64,000 nt of DNA, taken from the NCBI RefSeq assembly GCF_029223865.1, contig NZ_CP119520.1:2108001-2172000 (forward strand), given 5' to 3'. The notes under the pieces are model-generated. The model was given only the letters and a program-made list of their open reading frames with translations. It did no database searches and was not told the origin of the DNA. The position numbers and the translations under genes are program-made. How positions within the stretch are numbered: position 1 is the stretch's first letter; each line of letters opens with the position of its first letter. Below are positions 20,105 through 29,490 of the stretch, piece by piece. The stretch is from Telluria mixta. GTDB lineage: Bacteria > Pseudomonadota > Gammaproteobacteria > Burkholderiales > Burkholderiaceae_D.

Positions 20105-22642
20105 ATGGGTGACTCGAGGCAGCTTGCAGACAGTTTGTTTGGAAAAATCGGCCAGGAAAGACGGCTGCTGAAGCTGGACACTCTCCTTGGCGCCAACACC
20201 TTGCTTCCACAGCGGGCTCATGGTGTTGACCGCATCAGCGAAGGATTTGATTACACCGTAGATCTACTGTCGCTGAACCCTGATATCGAGCTCAAGCAGC
20301 TTATCGCCCAAGAAGTCACCCTTTGGACGTTGCAGATTGATGCGAGCTATCTGCCGGTGCATGGATACGTCCATACTGTCAAAAAGCTTGGCAGTGATGG
20401 GCAGCTCACAGCGTACCAAATCGGTTTTTCGAGCTGTTTCCACTTCCTCAAGTTTCGAAAAGACGCACGCATTTGGCAGGATAAAAATGCAGAGCAGATC
20501 ATCTCGGCCGTATTGAATGGCCATCCTCAATGTCGCGGCCGGTTCAAATTCGAACTGAACCAGACGGCACGGTCTCGCTCCTATTGCACACAGTACGAAA
20601 CTGACTGGCATTTCGTCATGCGCATGCTGGAGAGCGAAGGCTGGTACGGGTATATCGAGCAGGCGCCGGACGGTCGCGGCCACGAGTGGGTCATCACCGA
20701 TTCCGTGTACAACCTGAGGCCGCTTCAGCCCAAAGAAATCGCCTTCCATCGAGCCGGCATCACCGATGAGATCAACAAGATTGTCCAGTGGGGCGCGGCA
20801 CGCACGCTCCTGAACAGCCAGCTTTCAACAAGGACTTTCGACTACAAAGCGCCGCGCAATAATAACGAGAACGGCATGCAGATTTTTCCGGACCACGGCT
20901 GCATTCCGTCACAGCTGGAGGTCTACGAATACACTGGTGCCTACACGAGCTCGGGTGTAGCACATGGCACCGACCAGTCGCGCGTGCGCGTGCAGGAGTG
21001 GGAGTCCCGCGCCAAACGCTTTTTCGGCACATCAGGTGTACGGCATTTGCCAGTAGGCAGATGGTTCACGCTCACCAACCACCCAAGCCATAAAGAGACT
21101 GCCGACGAGGACCGTCAGTTTGTTGTCTTAAATGTTGAATGGTCTATCGAAAACAACTTGCCCCTGTCTAAGACCCAGAAAGAGTTTTCGGACAGTCTAA
21201 AGGGCCAGCTGCTCAAATTTGTTGCAGAAGCAGGGCTGGCCGACCCTCAAAATGCAGTGCTGGGTGCAGAGAATAGCCGTACCGGTCACTGTTTTAATCG
21301 TTTCGAGGTGCAACGCCGTATCGTCGAATACCGCAGCCCGTTCACCCACGCCAAGCCGACCATGCATGCGCAGACGGCGACCGTTGTGGGCCCTGCCGAT
21401 GAAGAAATCTATACCGATAACCTGAACCGGGTGAAAGTACGCTTTCATTGGGACCGGCTCACCCCTGGTGACGAAAAGGCATCCTGCTGGGTACGTGTCA
21501 GCTATCCGAATGCGGGCGAGGGGTGGGGTGCCGTGCATGTTCCGCGCATCGGTCAAGAAGTGATCATCACCTTCCTCGACGGGGACGCGGACCGGCCGAT
21601 CATTACGGGACGTATCTACAACGGCGAGCAGGCGCCGCATTGGCATAGCGACGGCCGCCTGTCCGGTTACAAATCAAAAGAATACAAAGGCGCCGGGTTT
21701 AACCAGCTGGTCATGGATGACACATCCGAACAGAACCGGGCGCAGCTGTTCAGCAGTCACACGAATGCGCAGCTCAGTCTCGGCTATCTGATTGGCCAAC
21801 AGGGGAATTATCGTTCTGGTTTTTATGGCTCTGGTTTTGCGCTCAGCTCGGATGCCTACGGGGCCATTACGGCGCAACAGGGGCTGTACATCAGCACCTA
21901 TGGTCGCCCAGGCCCGAAAGGTACGCAACTGGACGTACGTGAAGCGCGCGATCAGTTAAAAGAAGCACAGGAGCTCACGAACAACTTGTCGGAAGTTGCC
22001 GAGAAGTCTAATGCTTCGGCGCTACCGGGACAGGAAGCACTCCAGGAATTCATCGGCGCCACGCAGGCGCAGTACAGCGGGCCCGGCCAAGAGCAGGCCA
22101 ATCGTTTTGCCGATCCCGTGCTGCTGATCGCCTCGCCTGCCGGCATAGGGCTGAGCACGCCCAAAAGCACCCATATCCACAGCAGTGACCAGATGACGGT
22201 GTCTTCGGGTGCCGACACCAACTTGGCCGTGGGCAAAAGCCTGATTGCCAGCATCAAGGAAAAAATCAGCCTGTTCGCCTACAACGCCGGCATCAAGCTG
22301 TTTGCTGCCAAAGGAAAAGTCGAAATCCAGGCCCAAAACGGAGATATCGACATTATCGCGGAGAAGGTGTTGCGGCTCCTGTCGGCCACCGACCGGATCG
22401 AAATCTTCGCAAAAAAGGAGATCGTGATTGGCGCCGACGGCTCTGCCATCAAGATCAATGGCTCAGGAATTACGGACATGACAAGCGGTAAACGCATCAG
22501 CCACACTTCCGATTTCTCCGTGCCGGGGCCAAAGACCATGGCTTACTCACTGCCGACGCTTCCCAAGGAAGTTTGTCTGGAATGCCTGAAAAAACGTGCG
22601 AAGCAGCGAAGCGCTTTCGTCAATAAGGGAGCCCAGCAATGA
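20105..22642 (+). CDS. vgrG: Type VI secretion spike protein VgrG with C-terminal DUF2345 extension
   Basis: The 845-residue protein has the gp27-like N-terminus (VDRISEGFDYTVDLLS, TDWHFVMRMLESEGWYGY), the gp5 OB-fold around residues 440-520 (NRVKVRFHWDR, SCWVRVSYPNAGEGWG, GQEVIITFLDGD) and a beta-helical DUF2345 region to about residue 800. It ends in a short tail with a CLEC motif. VgrG trimers tip the T6SS tube and carry effectors. No tss core genes are nearby, so this is an orphan VgrG using machinery encoded elsewhere. Its stop overlaps the adaptor start (ATGA). Confidence 0.95.
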   Translation: MGDSRQLADSLFGKIGQERRLLKLDTLLGANTLLPQRAHGVDRISEGFDYTVDLLSLNPDIELKQLIAQEVTLWTLQIDASYLPVHGYVHTVKKLGSDGQLTAYQIGFSSCFHFLKFRKDARIWQDKNAEQIISAVLNGHPQCRGRFKFELNQTARSRSYCTQYETDWHFVMRMLESEGWYGYIEQAPDGRGHEWVITDSVYNLRPLQPKEIAFHRAGITDEINKIVQWGAARTLLNSQLSTRTFDYKAPRNNNENGMQIFPDHGCIPSQLEVYEYTGAYTSSGVAHGTDQSRVRVQEWESRAKRFFGTSGVRHLPVGRWFTLTNHPSHKETADEDRQFVVLNVEWSIENNLPLSKTQKEFSDSLKGQLLKFVAEAGLADPQNAVLGAENSRTGHCFNRFEVQRRIVEYRSPFTHAKPTMHAQTATVVGPADEEIYTDNLNRVKVRFHWDRLTPGDEKASCWVRVSYPNAGEGWGAVHVPRIGQEVIITFLDGDADRPIITGRIYNGEQAPHWHSDGRLSGYKSKEYKGAGFNQLVMDDTSEQNRAQLFSSHTNAQLSLGYLIGQQGNYRSGFYGSGFALSSDAYGAITAQQGLYISTYGRPGPKGTQLDVREARDQLKEAQELTNNLSEVAEKSNASALPGQEALQEFIGATQAQYSGPGQEQANRFADPVLLIASPAGIGLSTPKSTHIHSSDQMTVSSGADTNLAVGKSLIASIKEKISLFAYNAGIKLFAAKGKVEIQAQNGDIDIIAEKVLRLLSATDRIEIFAKKEIVIGADGSAIKINGSGITDMTSGKRISHTSDFSVPGPKTMAYSLPTLPKEVCLECLKKRAKQRSAFVNKGAQQ

Positions 22643-23553
22643 AGATCGCTCCGCTGGAAGCGGCTACTTTCGAATTGAATCTGGCAACGGCTTTCGATAA
22701 CCAGGACCTTACCTGCTACGCAATCATCGACAAGGCTCAGGACAAGTCACTGCTCCAGAAATTCGAAAACCATGGCATCGGTGTGCGTAGCAAATGTCTG
22801 CTGCCGGCAGCGCTGGATTCAGACATCGAGGACTACGCCCCACATTTGCTGGAGCTCTCACCACTTGCCGCTGACGCAGACATTTGGCCGGTCATTCTTC
22901 GCGGCGGAGCCCAGCACCCGGCCAGTTTTACGTTGTTGGCCAGCGGGCTCTCCTTCGACACCTTATGGGACCATTTGGCAGCATTTTCCGAGATCCTCCT
23001 GCCCGACGATACCGACATGATCTTTGCGTTTTGGGATCCTGCCGTGCTCGGGACTTTGACTGGGCAAGCAAGCGACTTCACCTTGCACGTGCCGGCACCG
23101 GTATTGAGCGAGCGCCAACGCTCGCGTCTGATGCATGGGATAGTCGCGTGGTGGTATTGGGATCGCGACGGCAATCCTCAACAAATCCTGCCGAGGGATA
23201 ACGTCGAGGCAGTTGCTGCGCACCTGGTCACTTTGCCGCTCAAATTTACCCAAGTGCAGGTAGATATGCTAGTGGAGGCAGGTGTGCCTGACCAACTGCT
23301 AGACATGATCAAGGAAAATCAGCCGCAGCTGCTTTGGGAGATTCCACCATCGCAGCAGTACAAGGTAATCGAAAAACATCTCTTTGAAGCCCGGAAGCTG
23401 AAATTGTTTGGGATGCGAGACATTTTGAACTGCATATGCACGGCATTGATTTATGGAGACGCGCTTCAAACCAATGCAACTATTGCTGCATTGTTAGAGC
23501 AAGTTAAGGTCGGGGCAATCAGTTTTGATGTGGCAATGGAACAGTTTCCGTGA
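22639..23553 (+). CDS. DUF4123-type T6SS effector adaptor (Tap/TEC-like)
   Basis: The 304-residue cytoplasmic protein sits directly after vgrG with overlapping start and stop codons. It has features of DUF4123 adaptors: an N-terminal ATAFDNQDLTCYAIIDKAQD, a central PVILRGG, and LLPDDTDMIFAFWDPAVL where family members have the conserved FRFYDPRVL-like block. These proteins chaperone a cognate effector onto the VgrG tip. The C-terminal third is variable and may determine the specificity for the DUF2235 effector downstream. I identify it from motif shape and gene order, not by a search. Confidence 0.82.
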   Translation: MKIAPLEAATFELNLATAFDNQDLTCYAIIDKAQDKSLLQKFENHGIGVRSKCLLPAALDSDIEDYAPHLLELSPLAADADIWPVILRGGAQHPASFTLLASGLSFDTLWDHLAAFSEILLPDDTDMIFAFWDPAVLGTLTGQASDFTLHVPAPVLSERQRSRLMHGIVAWWYWDRDGNPQQILPRDNVEAVAAHLVTLPLKFTQVQVDMLVEAGVPDQLLDMIKENQPQLLWEIPPSQQYKVIEKHLFEARKLKLFGMRDILNCICTALIYGDALQTNATIAALLEQVKVGAISFDVAMEQFP

Positions 23554-23595
23554 TCAGAACAGATAAAATAATCAAGATGAATTTGGGGTTTTTTT

Positions 23596-24093
23596 ATGAG
23601 TGAGCATAAGAAAAAAATTAATAAATCGAAATTCGGGCTTCTTCGTAGGCGAAGCGCACTTGCGATAATTGGAACGGGTCTTTTGATGCCGTTAGTTGCA
23701 TGCGGAAATGGGGCGAAAACAATGCAAAAATATATTGTGTTAGACGTTGAAATGTTTTCAAATCTTGACCGTCCGATCAGCGACATCATGTTCAACGGAG
23801 AAGACCTCGGGGTCATGAACAGCTATGGTGGCACGGGACTCATTACAGGAGTGCGTATTCCTTTTGGCGTGCAGACGTTGACTTGGACTCTGGGTGGGCC
23901 AGAAGGAACTCCTCGAAATGGCGAAAACATGAAAGTTAGAAATACATTAGTAATTTCGCCTGAACAAATTCCCAAAGGGACTAAATACTTGGGCCTGCAT
24001 CTTTACCCAGATGATACCGCTGAGGTTACTTTTTCCGAAACTATGCCAGAGCGAACTGTGCGTGGAAAGAAAATAAAGGCAACGAGGAAATAA
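23596..24093 (+). CDS. Lipoprotein, probable immunity protein of the adjacent lipase effector (DUF3304-like)
   Basis: The 165-residue protein has a long basic N-terminus, a hydrophobic segment and a lipobox ending LVAC (Cys36), so it should be a periplasmic lipoprotein. The mature part, with YIVLDVEMFSNLDRPISDIMFNG and GLHLYPDDTAEVTF, resembles the DUF3304 lipoproteins often found beside DUF2235 effectors. Immunity proteins for Tle lipases are commonly periplasmic lipoproteins because the toxin acts there. It ends one base before the effector start. Very AT-rich compared with the chromosome, suggesting transfer with the module. Confidence 0.65.
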   Translation: MSEHKKKINKSKFGLLRRRSALAIIGTGLLMPLVACGNGAKTMQKYIVLDVEMFSNLDRPISDIMFNGEDLGVMNSYGGTGLITGVRIPFGVQTLTWTLGGPEGTPRNGENMKVRNTLVISPEQIPKGTKYLGLHLYPDDTAEVTFSETMPERTVRGKKIKATRK

Positions 24094-24094
24094 A

Positions 24095-26140
24095 GTGGAA
24101 AAAAATGCCAAATTAGCTGCTGCCCGAAGCGCAAATCGCGATGCACCAAAAACGAAACCGGACACAAAACAGGATTGCTCCGATGTGATTAACATTAGCA
24201 TATTCTTTGATGGCACTGGAAACAACAAAACCGTTGACGAGCCCTTAATGAGGTGGAGCAATCTCGCGCATCTATGGCGCGCAGCACAGTATCTTGTCGA
24301 TGACGACGACAATTCGAATTATGCAATTTATATTTCCGGCGTAGGGACTCAGTTTAACGGTAAGGCGACAGATTGGATGGATGAGAAATTAATTGAGATC
24401 CAAGACGGCGATACATTTGGAATGGGCTTGGGCGCCGGAGGCAGCCATCGAACGGATTATGGTGAAGCAAGCGTCAATGACCGTCTGCGTACAGTGCTTT
24501 CGAAAAGCGTCGAAAAATTAAACCTTTCATTATCGCCCTATATCGAGAAAGGAAAGCCTGCTAATATCCGGGACTTTGCCAAGGCGCTGGAGGCACACGG
24601 TCTCATCAAGATAATTAACCTTTCGATTTTTGGGTTTTCGCGCGGGGCTTCGTTGGCTCGTGCATTTAGCAACAATATATTAAACGAAACCACTCGTGGC
24701 TCAGATGAGGTACTTCGTTATAACGGTGTGCCTATTCGTTTCAATTTTATGGGACTATTTGATACAGTCGCTTCATTTGGGGTGCCAGCGAAAAACGTCG
24801 ATCAACTATTTGATGAAAGAAACCTTGTTGTTCCGCATGCCGTTGACCGTTGTGTGCATTTTGTCGCAGCACATGAGCTGCGTTTTTCGTTTCCAGTTGA
24901 TCTTATTCGAAAGAACGGCAAACTCGAGCCAAATTGGACGGAGACGGTTTACCCCGGTGCCCATTCTGATGTTGGGGGAGGATATGAACCCGTCTGCCAA
25001 GGAATTTCAAACAATTATGCACGCATCCCGATGCGGGACATGATGCGAGAAGCTTGTAAAAGCGGTGTTCGCATGGCCGACTATGATGACATTAGTAAAA
25101 TTGATGCCGTGGCCTTCAAAGCGTGTTTCGAGATCAAGCCTGATACTCTTATCGCATACACAAAATACATGAGCTCAGTAGGTGTGCACGAAACCGTCGA
25201 GCAAGCCGTAACAGCTCACATGAAGGCGTTGTATTCTGCATGGGGTACGATGACGCGACGAAAAGTTAAAACGCCAGATCTTGTGCAGTTAGAAAATGAA
25301 ACAGAGGGGTATAAAGGATGGGGTCACCGGGGAATTGCTTTCGAAGCCGCTTTACATATGGCTCAGGAAAAAAATGCGAAAGCAAGTGATCCTGGGATTC
25401 CCGCAGATAGTCCTTGTGGGGCAGTATTCATAAAGGGAAAAATGTATGGTATGCAGGTCCGTTCCGCGAGATGGCGACTGGACGCATGGAACGCGACTGC
25501 CCCGGAATCAGTACTCAATTTCATACGGCACTATGTGCATGACTCGAAAGCCGGGTTCATACACACTCTTGAACCATTCAGCTACTTTACCGCACGTGGT
25601 ATGGCCGAATCGTCAAGGAACGTGTTGGCGCAGGGACTTGGCTGGATAAACGATACGCTTACCACTATCAAAAATGGCGTCATCAAGGTGTACCACCGCG
25701 CTGAGGGTGTCGTTGTCGAGACTTGGGAAGAGGGCAAGCTAATTGCGACACGTACTTATCGAGTTGGCGAAAAGTTTGTTGTCGATACGGTCCATGTAGG
25801 CGTCAATTATACGGTTGAGGTTTATCAGAGCAGTAAGCAGGTGATCATTTCAACGGTCAAGCGAGGCAAGCAGATAGTGGTTACGTCGATCGATACGGCC
25901 AAGAAACAGGCCAGCGCCGTTGCCGAGGCCACCCAGAAAAAAGCGGCCGAGTTGGCGGATGCCACCCAGCGAAAGGCTGGGGAATTGGCCGATGCATCTC
26001 AAAAAATGGCTAACGATGTCGGCAATCAGATATACAACGGTACTGCAGGAACTGCAAAAAGTGTTGGTCACGCTGTAGATGCCGGCATGAAGGCGGTGGA
26101 AGACGGCTGGCATTCCGTGCGTTCGGTGATTGGCATCTAA
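24095..26140 (+). CDS. DUF2235 alpha/beta-hydrolase T6SS lipase effector (Tle1-type)
   Basis: The 681-residue protein starts at GTG after a GAGGA site. The DUF2235 domain opens with NISIFFDGTGNN (residues 33-44). The nucleophile elbow IFGFSRGAS places catalytic Ser182. FMGLFDTVASFG supplies Asp223, and PGAHSDVGGGYE supplies His290, the Ser-Asp-His triad of Tle1-type phospholipases. A beta-rich segment (about 525-600) follows, then four 11-residue alanine-rich repeats (601-644) and a short helical tail. It likely attacks membrane phospholipids of rival cells after delivery by the upstream VgrG/adaptor. Codon use is AT-rich. Confidence 0.88.
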   Translation: MEKNAKLAAARSANRDAPKTKPDTKQDCSDVINISIFFDGTGNNKTVDEPLMRWSNLAHLWRAAQYLVDDDDNSNYAIYISGVGTQFNGKATDWMDEKLIEIQDGDTFGMGLGAGGSHRTDYGEASVNDRLRTVLSKSVEKLNLSLSPYIEKGKPANIRDFAKALEAHGLIKIINLSIFGFSRGASLARAFSNNILNETTRGSDEVLRYNGVPIRFNFMGLFDTVASFGVPAKNVDQLFDERNLVVPHAVDRCVHFVAAHELRFSFPVDLIRKNGKLEPNWTETVYPGAHSDVGGGYEPVCQGISNNYARIPMRDMMREACKSGVRMADYDDISKIDAVAFKACFEIKPDTLIAYTKYMSSVGVHETVEQAVTAHMKALYSAWGTMTRRKVKTPDLVQLENETEGYKGWGHRGIAFEAALHMAQEKNAKASDPGIPADSPCGAVFIKGKMYGMQVRSARWRLDAWNATAPESVLNFIRHYVHDSKAGFIHTLEPFSYFTARGMAESSRNVLAQGLGWINDTLTTIKNGVIKVYHRAEGVVVETWEEGKLIATRTYRVGEKFVVDTVHVGVNYTVEVYQSSKQVIISTVKRGKQIVVTSIDTAKKQASAVAEATQKKAAELADATQRKAGELADASQKMANDVGNQIYNGTAGTAKSVGHAVDAGMKAVEDGWHSVRSVIGI

Positions 26141-26142
26141 AA

Positions 26143-26409
26143 ATGACGCTAGCAATTGTCCGGCTTGGAGATCAAACGACGCATGGCGGTGTCGTGATCA
26201 CCGCATCACCGGTGCATACGTTGCGTGGCATTGGCATTGCACGCAAGGGAGATATGGTCTCGTGTCCGCTACCGGGACACGGCACTAATGAGATCGTCGA
26301 AGGTTGCCCTGTATTTAGTGTCGGCGGCCGCAGTGTCGCACTGCACGGACACAAAACTGCGTGCGGCTGCTCGCTGATCGCCAGTGCCATAGATGCGACT
26401 CAAGGATAG
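26143..26409 (+). CDS. PAAR-domain T6SS spike tip protein
   Basis: The 88-residue protein is a stand-alone PAAR domain. It begins AIVRLGDQTTHGGVVITAS and has the repeated GDMVSCPLPGHG, IVEGCPVFSVGGRSVALHGHKTACGC pattern, whose histidines and cysteines bind the zinc at the tip. PAAR proteins sharpen the VgrG spike and help to load effectors. It starts two bases after the effector stop codon, so the vgrG-adaptor-lipoprotein-effector-PAAR order is probably one transcript. Confidence 0.93.
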   Translation: MTLAIVRLGDQTTHGGVVITASPVHTLRGIGIARKGDMVSCPLPGHGTNEIVEGCPVFSVGGRSVALHGHKTACGCSLIASAIDATQG

Positions 26410-26475
26410 CCTGGCATCAGCCGGCGTAATCGGTGTACGTTGTGCAAAATTGAATTTTTATTGACGATAAATGCT

Positions 26476-26823
26476 ATGGTGTTTTTCCAATTCATCTGGC
26501 TGGCTGCTCCAGTTCTTTGGGCGTTGCTGCTATTTTTATATTTCACACGCAACGTGTATCGTCAAAATCAATTCATGATTTTTGAGGCTGCAATTTCTCT
26601 GCTGTCTACGTTCTTACTGTTCTTTACTTGGTGGTTGATGCTTCCGATTCTTGTGTTGTTCCCACTTGCCCTCTACTTCGCTTTCCGTTGTTATAAAAAA
26701 GCGGTCGCCTACTTTCAAGGCTTCCCCATACTTGCACGCGTTTTTGGCTTGATTCCTATGGCGATTGCACTTGCCGTTTGGCCGGCAATAAGTAGTTATT
26801 TTGCCGGTTCGTTTCGGGTGTAG
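26476..26823 (+). CDS. Small polytopic inner-membrane protein (115 aa)
   Basis: ATG 26476 is preferred to a TTG twelve codons upstream. The product has about four hydrophobic helices (roughly residues 4-23, 35-51, 53-70 and 86-108) with a short basic loop RCYKKA. No family is recognised. It is AT-rich like the T6SS module and directly follows PAAR, so it probably belongs to the island. It could be a second immunity protein acting at the inner membrane or an unrelated cargo gene. The island ends after it; the next gene is GC-rich and on the opposite strand. Confidence 0.6.
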   Translation: MVFFQFIWLAAPVLWALLLFLYFTRNVYRQNQFMIFEAAISLLSTFLLFFTWWLMLPILVLFPLALYFAFRCYKKAVAYFQGFPILARVFGLIPMAIALAVWPAISSYFAGSFRV

Positions 26824-26867
26824 CGACCCATCTGCGTATGCAGGAGTGTAATGCGGGTCGACAGCAG

Positions 26868-28100
26868 TTAGGACAGCATCAACCCATCCAACCCAAACGG
26901 CGGCGCCTGCCCCCGCATGAGATTCGCCAGCAAACTCGCCGTCCCACAAGCAAACGTGAACCCCAGCGGCCCATGCCCCACGTTCAGCCATAGATTCGAA
27001 TACGGTGTCGCCCCAATGATCGGCGCACTGTTCGGCGTCGCCGGCCGCAGCCCGGCCCACGGCGTGATCTGCGTGTAATCGGCCGCGCGCGGCATCGTTT
27101 CCTTCACCTGGCGCGTGAGACTGTCCAGCCGATGCGCATTCAGGCTCAGGTCTTCGCCGACCATGTCGACCATGGCCGCCACCCGCAGCTTGTCGCCGAT
27201 GCGCGCATACAGCACCTTGCGTTCGAAGTCGGTGACGCTGATCTCGGGCGCGACGTCGTCCTGACGGATCGGCGCCGTCAGGCTGTAGCCCTTCAGCGGA
27301 TAAATCGGCAACGAGAGACCCGCCGATTCCCCAAGCATGCGGCTCTGCATACCGGCCGCCAGCACGTACGCGTCGGCCGACAGCATCCCGTCCGACGTCC
27401 GCACGCCGGTGATGCGACCGTTACCGACGACGAAGCGCTGCGCCTTGCCATGCACGAAGCCTGAGAAGCGCGGATGCGCACCGATGCGCTCGGCCAGCGC
27501 CACGCAAAAGGCGTAGCAGTCCGCCACCGCTTCGCCGCCGTTGTAGATGCCACCGGCAAGCTTGTCTTCCATCGCGGCCAGCGCGGGTTCGTGCGCGACG
27601 CATTCGGACGCCTCCCACACGGCGCCGGCATTCGGCTTCGCGGCGGCCGCGTCGAACGCGGCGCGCGTGCGGTAGACGACCAGCTTGCCCGCGTCGCGCC
27701 ATTCGAACGCCTCCAGCGGCACGACGGGTTCCAGCGATGCCATCGCGCGGCGCGACAGCTCGCCCAGTTGCAGCAATTTATTCGTCGTTTTGCGATTGAT
27801 GTCGGCGCGGCAGTTGGCGAGGAAGGCGGCCAGCCAGCGCCACTGGTGCGCGTCGAATTGCGGGCGGAAACGCAGCGGGCCGTGTTCCTGGAACAGCCAT
27901 TTCAGGGCCTTCAGCGGCACCCCGGCATCCGCCAGCGGCGACACGTAGCGGTAGCTCAGTTGCCCGCCGTTGCTGTAGCTCGTGCCGGTGCCCACGCCCG
28001 GTGCGCGTTCCAGCAGCGTGACCCGGTAGCCGGCTTCGAGGAGCCACCATGCCGAGGTCAGGCCGACGACGCCGCCGCCGATGACGATTACTTGTTGCAT
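26868..28100 (-). CDS. dadA: D-amino acid dehydrogenase (DadA-type)
   Basis: This 410-residue FAD-dependent DAO-family oxidoreductase has the dinucleotide-binding start VIVIGGGVVGLTSAWWL. The GTSYSNGGQLSYRYVSPLADAG segment is typical of DadA, with a conserved ITPWAGLRPATPNSAPIIG and NVGHGPLGFT near the C-terminus. It oxidises D-alanine (and other D-amino acids) to 2-oxo acids, passing electrons to the respiratory chain. Its position at the edge of the cell-wall recycling genes fits consumption of D-alanine released from peptidoglycan. The regulator and alanine racemase genes often paired with dadA are not adjacent. Confidence 0.9.
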   Translation of the reverse strand: MQQVIVIGGGVVGLTSAWWLLEAGYRVTLLERAPGVGTGTSYSNGGQLSYRYVSPLADAGVPLKALKWLFQEHGPLRFRPQFDAHQWRWLAAFLANCRADINRKTTNKLLQLGELSRRAMASLEPVVPLEAFEWRDAGKLVVYRTRAAFDAAAAKPNAGAVWEASECVAHEPALAAMEDKLAGGIYNGGEAVADCYAFCVALAERIGAHPRFSGFVHGKAQRFVVGNGRITGVRTSDGMLSADAYVLAAGMQSRMLGESAGLSLPIYPLKGYSLTAPIRQDDVAPEISVTDFERKVLYARIGDKLRVAAMVDMVGEDLSLNAHRLDSLTRQVKETMPRAADYTQITPWAGLRPATPNSAPIIGATPYSNLWLNVGHGPLGFTFACGTASLLANLMRGQAPPFGLDGLMLS

Positions 28101-28200
28101 CCGAGCACGCTTTTGATCATGGACATGCGAAGAAGCTTAAGGGGCTGGCCTTACGCTCGGCTAATGAATGTAGAGCGGCCGGGCATAACCGGTGTTCATG

Positions 28201-29490
28201 TTATGCACTGTTGTTGGGCACGAGTTGGGCACGATTTGCGCCCCGATACAGGGCAGTCAGGATGCGCTCCTGGAACCGCGCCAGCGACGAATACTTGCCC
28301 TTGTTGGCGGGCCCGAACGGATCTGTCGACGTGCCGCCCACCAGCACGATCATCCCGTTGCGGCGCTTCGGATCGAAAGCGAACACCGACATCAGTCCAT
28401 ACGCATCGCCCAGATGGCCGACGGCCGGAAAGCCGCCACCCTCGACCAACCGCGTCTCCGTTTCGTCCGGGAACTGTTCATTGCCGAGACCCCAGCAGTG
28501 AAACAGCCCATCCGCCGTGTCGCCGTTGCGGCCGTCATACGTCCATTGACGGCTGAACATCAGCGACAGCGTCGCCGGCTTCAACAGCTGCGGGCCTTGC
28601 CCCATCAGCATACGCATCACGATCCCCATGTCGCGCGCGCTGATGCGCAAGCCGCCGGTCGGGCTGAACGGCGTGGCGTTCGTACCGATGACGTAACGGT
28701 CGATCGCAGGAGGCGGCTTGACGCTGTAGTCGTCGACCTGGGCGATCCACGGCCCGGCCGGGTCCCACACTTCCGTGTCGACCGTGCGCTTGCGGTACAG
28801 CGTCGCCAGATTGGCCAGCGCCGCCGGAGGCAGTTCAGAAGGGAGATAGCCCGCCTGCAAGCCCAGTGGCTCGATCAGCAGGCGCCGCATCAGGCGGTCG
28901 AAGCGTTCGCCCGTGACTCTCTCCATCACGGTGCCGATCACCCCCCAGCCTAGGTTGCAGTACGTGAAGTACTCGCCCGGCCCCGCGTTGGCCGCGAACA
29001 TCCGGGCGTCGATGACATCCTTCAGCGCGACGTCCGCGCCCCATGAATAGCCGGCATCGTCGCGCAGTGATGAAGTGTGCGTGAGCAGGTGGCGCAGGGT
29101 AATCAACCGCTCGGGGAAATGGGGATTGCGCAACGTAAAACCGAGATAGCCGGAGACGTCGGCGTCCAGATTCACCTTGCCGTCTTCGAGCAAGCGCATC
29201 AGCCCTAGCGTCGTCATCATCTTGGAAATCGACGCGATGCGGAACAGCGTATCCGGCCCGACGGGCTTGTCCGGCAGACCGTCGTGCCCGATGAAGCGCC
29301 GGCCGGATTGATACGCGTAGCTGACCTGCCCGGCGCGGATCGCCAGCACGGACAGGCTCGCCAGTTCGCACGCCGGATCCGTGGCGATGGCGGCGAGTTC
29401 CCTATCCAGCCGGCGGGGCGGCGCGGCCAGCAACGGTCCGGCAGCCCCCAGCAACGCCATGCCCAGCATATTCCGTCGCGCTCTGTTCAT
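28201..29490 (-). CDS. Exported beta-lactamase-family serine hydrolase (AmpH/DD-peptidase-like)
   Basis: From ATG 29490 (GGGGA five bases upstream) the product has 429 residues with a twin-arginine-like or Sec signal (RARRNMLGMALLGAAG). The class C beta-lactamase/PBP fold has the active-site ASISK motif (Ser87, Lys90) and a YCN motif in FTYCNLGWG. A HLGD-type third motif occurs near VGHLGDAYG in place of KTG. Such enzymes include AmpH and other DD-carboxypeptidases, esterases and beta-lactamases. Location next to murQ suggests peptidoglycan trimming, but the substrate is not certain. It is divergent from murQ across about 180 bp that must hold both promoters. Confidence 0.75.
   Translation of the reverse strand: MNRARRNMLGMALLGAAGPLLAAPPRRLDRELAAIATDPACELASLSVLAIRAGQVSYAYQSGRRFIGHDGLPDKPVGPDTLFRIASISKMMTTLGLMRLLEDGKVNLDADVSGYLGFTLRNPHFPERLITLRHLLTHTSSLRDDAGYSWGADVALKDVIDARMFAANAGPGEYFTYCNLGWGVIGTVMERVTGERFDRLMRRLLIEPLGLQAGYLPSELPPAALANLATLYRKRTVDTEVWDPAGPWIAQVDDYSVKPPPAIDRYVIGTNATPFSPTGGLRISARDMGIVMRMLMGQGPQLLKPATLSLMFSRQWTYDGRNGDTADGLFHCWGLGNEQFPDETETRLVEGGGFPAVGHLGDAYGLMSVFAFDPKRRNGMIVLVGGTSTDPFGPANKGKYSSLARFQERILTALYRGANRAQLVPNNSA

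Noticed and set aside
20105..26409. The VgrG/PAAR genes as a prophage tail region
   Set aside because: VgrG and PAAR resemble phage spikes, but no capsid, terminase, integrase or attachment site is present, and a DUF4123 adaptor and lipase effector point to T6SS.
26828..26864. CGACCC...GGGTCG hairpin after the T6SS membrane protein as terminator
   Set aside because: Loop is long and no T-tract follows on either strand; the fold is weak.
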